Assembly (NCBI GenBank): GCA_021819725.1
Contig: JAKAQR010000037.1
Location: forward strand, 1 to 28,775
Source of the DNA: Actinomycetes bacterium
GTDB lineage: Bacteria > Actinomycetota > Acidimicrobiia > Acidimicrobiales > Acidimicrobiaceae
Reading direction: 5' to 3'
Length of the DNA: 28,775 nt
Position numbers and translations under genes: made by a program. Below are positions 24,011 to 28,775 of this stretch, piece after piece (positions within the stretch are counted from its first letter, which is position 1; each line of letters opens with the position of its first letter). The notes under the pieces are model-generated. The model saw only the letters and a list, made by a program, of their open reading frames with translations, did no database searches and was not told where the DNA came from.

Positions 24011-26365
24011 ATGATCATGGAGGAGCAGACAACCGAGCACCGTGCAGAGGTCGATATGCAAACGGAGCTCTTTCTTCAGCTAGCGGAGGTGGCGAGCACT
24101 ACGACGCGTACCGGTCCTGTGCTGGCCCTGGCCTGCGAGCGACTCGCTACCATTCTCGGCTGCACGCGTGTGAGCATCTTCCTGCTCAGAGACGGTCGTC
24201 TCATTCCACGCATGTCACGCTACGCCAATGGCGTCACTGTTCCTGAGCAATGGGAGGAGTTTCGAACCGCAGCAGAAACGAACGACGCCCCTCCGATCGT
24301 TTCCAAGGTCCTGGAGACGGGAGTGCCAGTCGTGGAACCAACTTATGAAACCGACTGGTGGTCGCGGCACTTTAACCTAGCCTCGGTTTTGGCCGTACCT
24401 ATTGGCAACGCATCGCACCCGCTTGGGGTGCTCTTTGCGGATTCGCAGACCCCCCAAGAGTTCCGACCTGAGCAGGTTCGACTCGCAATGGCACTCGGCG
24501 TTCAACTGGGCGGCATTGTCGTGCTAGCCCGACAGATCGAAGACCAGCATACACGTCTTGACATTGCCGAAACCAGCCGCGAGTTGTACCAGGAGAGTTC
24601 TCGTGCAGGGACAACGCTCTGCGTCGCAGAAACACTCGCTCGTGTGGCGGCCAAGGCCCTCGGATGGTCTACCACCTGGTCACTCACCGTCGATGGCACT
24701 GGCTCAATCACGGAGGTTGCGAGCTCGGGTGTCACCCCGGCTATGCATGACAAGGTGCGTCGTTCCCTCATCGGTAGGCGGCTGTGTTCGACAGCCCTCG
24801 GCGGGACGGCGGAGTCAATTTGCGTACCTATCCCGATTGAGGAGCACCCTCCTGCCGAAATCATCGAACTCTTCGGAATACAGTCAGGTTGGTGCATTCC
24901 AATACGATGCACACGAAGTGGCTTGGCAGCTATGGTCGTCGTAGGAGGACCATCCCCGGTGAGCTCCACCAGCGGGCGCCAGAGGGATCTGGTCAACTTC
25001 CTCGCCCAGGAGGCCTCCTTGATTACGGAGAACACGATGCTTCGTGAGCATGACCACTACCAAGCTACACACGACGGGCTGACAGGCCTAGCAAATCGCG
25101 CCGCATTTGAGGACTACCTCGGACACGCTCTCACGGTCGCCACCCGCACCTCACAACCGCTAGCCGTTCTCCTGCTCGACCTCAATCGGTTTAAGGATGT
25201 CAACGACACTCTCGGGCACAGTATCGGTGACGAGTTGCTCCGCGAGGTGGCAAAGCGCTTCACGTCCGTGATGCGTGAAGCCGACGTCATCGCCCGACTT
25301 GGAGGCGACGAGTTCGTCGCATTGCTCTCCACCTCGGCTGATATCGCGGGAGCAAGAGCCGCAGCCTCAAGAATCGCCAAGGCACTGGAGCAACCTCTAC
25401 TAGTTGCTAATCGCTCCATCTGGATCGGGGCTAGTATAGGGATCGCTTGTTTTCCCGACCACGGCTCAGACCCACAGGCCCTCCTGCACAGGGCTGATCT
25501 CGCCATGTATGAGGCTAAACGAACGACGGTAGGAGTCGTGGTCTACGACACGAGCGTCGACCGAGCTCAGTCAAGTGTTCCTGGGCTGCTTCTCGAGTTA
25601 CCAAGGGCGATCCAAAATGACGAGCTGGTTATCTACTACCAGCCCAAACTCGATCTCAACACTCATCAGGTGTTGAGTGTCGAAGCGCTAGTTCGATGGG
25701 CACACCCCACCCTAGGTCTTCTCAGCCCTGACCAGTTTGTCCCTTTGGCCGAGGCTACCGGCATGATACGGCAGTTGACGTCGTGGGTGCTTGGCACCGC
25801 ACTGAGCCAAGCCGCCGCCTGGAGAGCCGGCGGGCGTAGCCTGCGCATGGCCGTGAACATCTCAGCCAGAGATCTAGCCGATGCGACGCTGCCGGACCGA
25901 GTGACCTCTGCCTTGGCGAGATCCGGGATACCCGCTGACCAACTGACGCTGGAGCTCACCGAGTCAGCCATCATGGCAGACGAAGCCCGGGGCACGGAGG
26001 TTCTGTCACAATTGCGCGAACTCGGCGTTCGAATCAGTCTTGACGACTTCGGAACTGGCTATTCATCTCTCGCCTATCTTGAGCAACTTCCACTTGACGA
26101 GGTCAAGATAGACCGTTCATTCCTAGGGGATGGTGACGGGGCAGAATCTTTCATCGTGCGTTCCATGGCCAAGATGAGCCACCATCTTGGCCTTCAGATC
26201 GTCATGGAAGGTGTTGAAAAATGGACATCGTATGACAGTGTCGCTCGAATAGGCTGTGATGAGCTTCAAGGGTTTGCTCTATCACCTCCCTTAGAAGCCC
26301 TCCAGCTTGAGGACTGGCTGGATGGGTGGGCCGTCGAAGGGTTGCCTCGACCACTGCAAAGGTAA
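24011..26365 (+). CDS. GAF-GAF-GGDEF-EAL cyclic-di-GMP signalling protein
   Basis: About 784 residues, cytoplasmic, with no transmembrane segment. Two GAF-like sensor domains come first (about residues 40-180 and 200-345). The diguanylate cyclase domain has DLNRFKDVNDTLGH and LGGDEF (GGDEF near residue 431), plus an intact RxxD inhibitory site (READ) five residues before it. The phosphodiesterase domain follows with VEALVRW (EAL near 558), NIS, LELTES, DDFGTGYSSL (near 678), KIDRSF and MEGVE, all the catalytic residues I would look for; the usual QGYxFSxPL reads QGFALSPPL. Both activities therefore look possible. I chose the ATG at 24011 because AGGAG lies 6 nt before it; the frame is open to a GTG at 23933, but that would put coding sequence through the leader hairpin. 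Confidence 0.92.
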   Translation: MIMEEQTTEHRAEVDMQTELFLQLAEVASTTTRTGPVLALACERLATILGCTRVSIFLLRDGRLIPRMSRYANGVTVPEQWEEFRTAAETNDAPPIVSKVLETGVPVVEPTYETDWWSRHFNLASVLAVPIGNASHPLGVLFADSQTPQEFRPEQVRLAMALGVQLGGIVVLARQIEDQHTRLDIAETSRELYQESSRAGTTLCVAETLARVAAKALGWSTTWSLTVDGTGSITEVASSGVTPAMHDKVRRSLIGRRLCSTALGGTAESICVPIPIEEHPPAEIIELFGIQSGWCIPIRCTRSGLAAMVVVGGPSPVSSTSGRQRDLVNFLAQEASLITENTMLREHDHYQATHDGLTGLANRAAFEDYLGHALTVATRTSQPLAVLLLDLNRFKDVNDTLGHSIGDELLREVAKRFTSVMREADVIARLGGDEFVALLSTSADIAGARAAASRIAKALEQPLLVANRSIWIGASIGIACFPDHGSDPQALLHRADLAMYEAKRTTVGVVVYDTSVDRAQSSVPGLLLELPRAIQNDELVIYYQPKLDLNTHQVLSVEALVRWAHPTLGLLSPDQFVPLAEATGMIRQLTSWVLGTALSQAAAWRAGGRSLRMAVNISARDLADATLPDRVTSALARSGIPADQLTLELTESAIMADEARGTEVLSQLRELGVRISLDDFGTGYSSLAYLEQLPLDEVKIDRSFLGDGDGAESFIVRSMAKMSHHLGLQIVMEGVEKWTSYDSVARIGCDELQGFALSPPLEALQLEDWLDGWAVEGLPRPLQR

Positions 26366-26388
26366 AGAGAGGGTGTCTCTATCTCTTT
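26364..26388 (+). terminator. Weak stem-loop after the GGDEF-EAL gene
   Basis: AAAGAGA and TCTCTTT arms of 7 bp around an 11-nt loop begin within the stop codon. There is no T-run after it, so termination is only a possibility. Confidence 0.3.
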
Positions 26389-26537
26389 GTCAAGCCGACA
26401 GAGCAACTTTCGAACGGTAGAAAGTCCCATTTCTTTGCATCGCATAGATCATGTCACATTTGCGTCGTGTCAACCCAACTTTCGCATTAGATCCACATTG
26501 TCCCTGGTAGACGGACCAGAGCCCGGGCACTTGGACA

Positions 26538-27156
26538 CTACAAATGGGTCGCAGTAGTTCTGGTTCTCCTCAACGTGTCCTTGACGCCCAAAAGGCCGTA
26601 GATTTGGCGATGAATAGGCTCTGGAACCGAGGAGACACGAAGGTGGGTCGCCACTCCTTGGTCGTTGGTGAGCATGAGCGTGCTCCTCGTGTGAGAGGAG
26701 ACCTGTTCTTTCACGGTCGACGCGGTCGACCAGCTCTTCGTGTCACCTTTGGCTCTCAAGGTCAGCTCAATAGCGGCGAGTAGATGATAGGCCAGGACGG
26801 AGATGAACAGATTGGCCACACACCGTGTCGCCAACTGGTGATATATCAGGCGAAGACCGAGATCGCTCTTTCTTTAGGGATCGAAAGGCGTTCTCGACTC
26901 GGGTAAGGGTCATATAGAGATCCCAGATCTGGTGTTCATCGAGGTGGTTGTGGGTCGTCTCAATCACACAGGCACCAAGGAGAGCCTCATCAGTTGACTT
27001 GGCTGGCTTGGGTTCGATGATGAGCTCGGCCACCCGATCGACTCGACGCCGGTTGACGAGCTTGCCCTGGTCCTCCCCATAGGTGAGGACGAAGTCATAG
27101 CGAGCAGCCACCCTCGGGCACTTGGCCTTAATGCGACCGATCCCGGAAGGTCTCAA
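26538..27156 (-). pseudogene. Decayed IS1634-family (IS4-like) transposase, C-terminal fragment with frameshift
   Basis: Two minus-strand frames together give the C-terminal third of an IS1634-type DDE transposase. The first (27156 downwards) contains GRIKAKCPRVAARYDF, GACVIETTHNHLDEHQIWDLYMTL and TRVENAFRSLKK. After a one-base shift near 26858 the next frame reads DLGLRLIYHQLATRCVANLF then ISVLAYHLLAAIELTL and LLGV. The N-terminal part with the first catalytic residues is absent upstream of 27156. No terminal inverted repeats were found. The element cannot move itself. Confidence 0.8.
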
Positions 27157-27213
27157 CAGAAATTGTACGAGATGTGAACGGGTCGAATATCTAAAACGCA
27201 GACTCCCGGCCGT

Positions 27214-27470
27214 TTAGGTGTCCTTCATCTCATCTTCAGGTGGTTGGTTAATCCAGACTTCGGTGCTGAGAATGGGTGGCTCTGGAATCTTGTTCACGAA
27301 GCGCTCCGGGTGTTGTTCGTAGGCGTCTTTGAGAACTTGGGCGCGTTGTTCGGTGATAGCTTCGGCATAGCCTTCATGGACATCAGCTGGAGTCATGAGC
27401 ACAATGTCTTAAGTGGTGATGCTCGTATTGGTACCAGTGGAAGAACTTGGCAAAGTTTGACAATTGTCTC
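27214..27470 (-). pseudogene. Decayed IS3-family transposase, C-terminal end
   Basis: The minus strand encodes LMTPADVHEGYAEAI, LKDAYEQHPERFVNKIPEPP and VWINQPPED, the conserved C-terminal end of IS3-family integrase-core transposases. Just upstream, another frame reads KFFHWYQYEHHHL, matching the family's WYNxEHRH segment, so a frameshift lies near 27405. The rest of the transposase, including the first two acidic catalytic residues, is missing. It has the same orientation as the IS1634-type remnant, 57 nt away. Confidence 0.78.
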
Positions 27471-28004
27471 TCGAGTATGTCTCAGGTCCTAGCTGCTTGC
27501 CCTACCAATTACCCCAACGCCCTTCAATGGGGATTCAAAGTGATCGCAACTTGAACTAGTCTCCAAATTTGCAGAACTGACCGAACGCACTCCCAAAGGT
27601 TCGGACCCTGATTCTGGCTGCTCGTCAGCTTCAGCCGACCCTGGCAGATCCTGCATTGTAGTCGAAGACCCTATTAGGAAAGCATCATCCGACGAGACCA
27701 TACCTTCTCCATGCGTAAACTTGTCCAGGCCCTCGACATCTTCGCTAGCCTCTGCCATCACCCCACCCTCAACTCCGCCTCATCAACCATATCGTCCTAT
27801 GTTGTGCCAGCAACTGCACATTTCGCTCATTTCGGCCAAAGCCCCCGGGGCTTGCACCGGGGTTGAGGCTGTCCTGAGTAAGTCCACTGGTATCGAGCCC
27901 CTAACGCCGCGTCAAATTCCAGGTAGCAGATTCGGGGGATCGCCCAGCCCTGGTCATTGGGGATCGTGAGATTACTGTTATGGCAGGAATACTCAGTCAG
28001 GAAT
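27471..28004. other. Region between IS remnants and toxin-antitoxin pair, no convincing gene
   Basis: About 530 bases. A minus-strand 90-codon frame (27489-27761) is acidic and Ser/Glu-rich, with no recognised family and no clear ribosome binding site. No tRNA or attachment-site repeat was found. Confidence 0.45.
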
Positions 28005-28012
28005 TTGTACAA
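28005..28012. promoter_or_regulatory. Putative antitoxin operator (TGTACA palindrome)
   Basis: TTGTACAA is a perfect 8-bp palindrome containing the TGTACA core that YefM-type antitoxins bind in their own promoters. It lies 8 nt before the TATAAT box, well placed for autorepression. Confidence 0.5.
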
Positions 28013-28020
28013 GTTTATGT

Positions 28021-28026
28021 TATAAT
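28021..28026 (+). promoter_or_regulatory. -10 box of the toxin-antitoxin operon
   Basis: A consensus TATAAT followed by 6 nt and then the antitoxin ATG, with no Shine-Dalgarno, indicating a leaderless transcript. Confidence 0.55.
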
Positions 28027-28032
28027 GCAGCC

Positions 28033-28326
28033 ATGGCAGAGATGGTAGTCCCTACTAGTGAGGTCCGAGCAGCTCTCGGACAGATCACCAAGCGCTTCGA
28101 CGCCGGTGACTCCGAACCGGTATTCTTCGGGTCGCATCGCCGGGTCCAGGCAGTGCTCGTCCCCATCGCGACATGGGAGAAGCTGCTCGCCCATGCCGAG
28201 GACGAGTTGGACCTTGGTGTAGCAAGACGCCGCCTTAGCGATCGTGGTGAGTGGCTCAGCGAAGAAGAACTCGATGCCGCAGTTACCCGCGCGATAGAGA
28301 AGGCTTCTGGGCAAGCGCCAGGTTGA
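28033..28326 (+). CDS. Phd/YefM-like antitoxin
   Basis: 97 residues. The N-terminal half (MVVPTSEVRAALGQITKRF, EPVFFGSHRRVQAVLVPIATWEKL) follows the Phd/YefM pattern: a short strand, the S-E-x-R helix, then a hairpin reading PV-xxxG-xxxAVLVP. The acidic C-terminal half (EDELDLGVARRRL, SEEELDAAVTRAIEKA) would wrap around the toxin. The stop overlaps the start of the next gene, as usual in such pairs. The expected job is to neutralise the toxin and repress the operon through the palindrome just upstream. The pair lies next to transposase debris, which fits an accessory, transferred module. Confidence 0.82.
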   Translation: MAEMVVPTSEVRAALGQITKRFDAGDSEPVFFGSHRRVQAVLVPIATWEKLLAHAEDELDLGVARRRLSDRGEWLSEEELDAAVTRAIEKASGQAPG

Positions 28327-28700
28327 AGCAACGGGTTCGACCAGCTCGCTATCGGGTTCTCGCCCACCCTGCAATAGCGGACGATCTTGCCATGCTTGCT
28401 AGCTACGGGCCGCAGGCGGTGATCGCCGCTCGCAAAGTGCTCGATGATCTCGCGTATGGAAGGGTAACCGGCAAGCTCCTTGGATCCCGGTATGTCACCG
28501 GCGACTTGACCGGCTACGCCAGCGTAAAGTTCGACGTCCCCGGCAGCCCTACCCGTCGCTTCAGGCTCGTCTACGGCAACATCGACAACGATACCCGTGG
28601 TGTACTCGCTATTGGAGTCCGTGACGAACACGCCATCTACCGACTTGCGCTAGAGCGTCTGCAAACTAGCAATGAGAGCTCCACGACCGACGAGTTCTGA
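28323..28700 (+). CDS. RelE/ParE-superfamily-like toxin
   Basis: About 125 residues from a TTG at 28323 that overlaps the antitoxin stop codon (TTGA). RYRVLAHPAIADDLAML is the strand-helix opening of the RelE/ParE fold, RKVLDDLAYGRVTGKLLG is the second helix and loop, and RRFRLVYGNIDNDTRGVLAIGVRDEHAIYRLALERL gives the final strands, with basic residues where RelE-type mRNA interferases carry theirs. Whether it cleaves mRNA or hits gyrase cannot be told. A longer frame to 28251 is open but lies inside the antitoxin gene. Confidence 0.75.
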   Translation: MKQRVRPARYRVLAHPAIADDLAMLASYGPQAVIAARKVLDDLAYGRVTGKLLGSRYVTGDLTGYASVKFDVPGSPTRRFRLVYGNIDNDTRGVLAIGVRDEHAIYRLALERLQTSNESSTTDEF

Positions 28701-28775
28701 TCTAGTCGTAGCGAGTCCACCAATGCGCAGCACAACACACCTATCAGTGGTGGGTACCTAACCGCGAGGTGTCGG

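Noticed and set aside
27489..27761. 90-codon acidic minus-strand frame between IS remnants and the toxin-antitoxin pair
   Set aside because: Low-complexity Ser/Glu-rich translation without a ribosome binding site or known domain; cannot be supported as a gene.

Overview
The window looks like a piece of chromosome from an acidophilic actinobacterium of the Acidimicrobiia type (Ferrimicrobium/Acidimicrobium-like). That placement is an inference from four things: a DUF5318 protein (an actinobacterial family), moderate GC, several genes that appear leaderless behind a TANNNT -10 box, and a sulfur-oxidation locus of a kind found in acidophiles. No rRNA, tRNA or CRISPR array was seen.

The core is one long minus-strand operon, about 17572 down to 5572, encoding a sulfur-oxidising heterodisulfide-reductase-like (sHdr) system. 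In transcription order: tusA, a DsrE-family sulfur carrier, hdrC1, hdrB1, hdrA, the conserved sHdr hypothetical gene (called hdrH here), hdrB3 (a HdrC-HdrB fusion), etfB, etfA, a membrane FeS/CCG-domain oxidoreductase of the ETF:menaquinone oxidoreductase (EMO) type, a small double C2H2-like zinc protein, two GcvH-like lipoate-binding proteins (LbpA), a DsrE3/DrsE_2 protein and a Rieske protein. Most junctions overlap or are under 35 nt. A convergent plus-strand pair (3973-5537) encodes a two-domain lipoate-protein ligase of the sLpl(AB) kind, which would charge the LbpA proteins, and an ArsR-family regulator. A perfect 8+8 inverted repeat sits at the predicted tusA transcription start and is a candidate operator for that ArsR. 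Inferred function: sulfane sulfur arrives on TusA/DsrE carriers, is oxidised on the sHdr complex with lipoyl-LbpA as cofactor protein, and the electrons pass through EtfAB to EMO and the menaquinone pool.

Left flank (1-3972): DUF5318 protein, a D-Ala-D-Ala carboxypeptidase, an acyl-CoA/fatty-acid desaturase and about 1 kb with no convincing gene. Right flank (17573-26365): an MFS transporter, a large SNF2-type helicase with an ~870-residue uncharacterised N-terminal region, and a GAF-GAF-GGDEF-EAL protein preceded by a strongly structured leader. The right end (26538-28700) is an accessory patch with decayed IS1634-type and IS3-type transposase remnants, then a Phd/YefM-RelE-like toxin-antitoxin pair with a TGTACA operator beside a consensus TATAAT box.

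The window has no soxYZ/soxB, dsrAB, rhodanese or LipS1/LipS2 genes, so the remaining lipoate-assembly steps must be encoded elsewhere.
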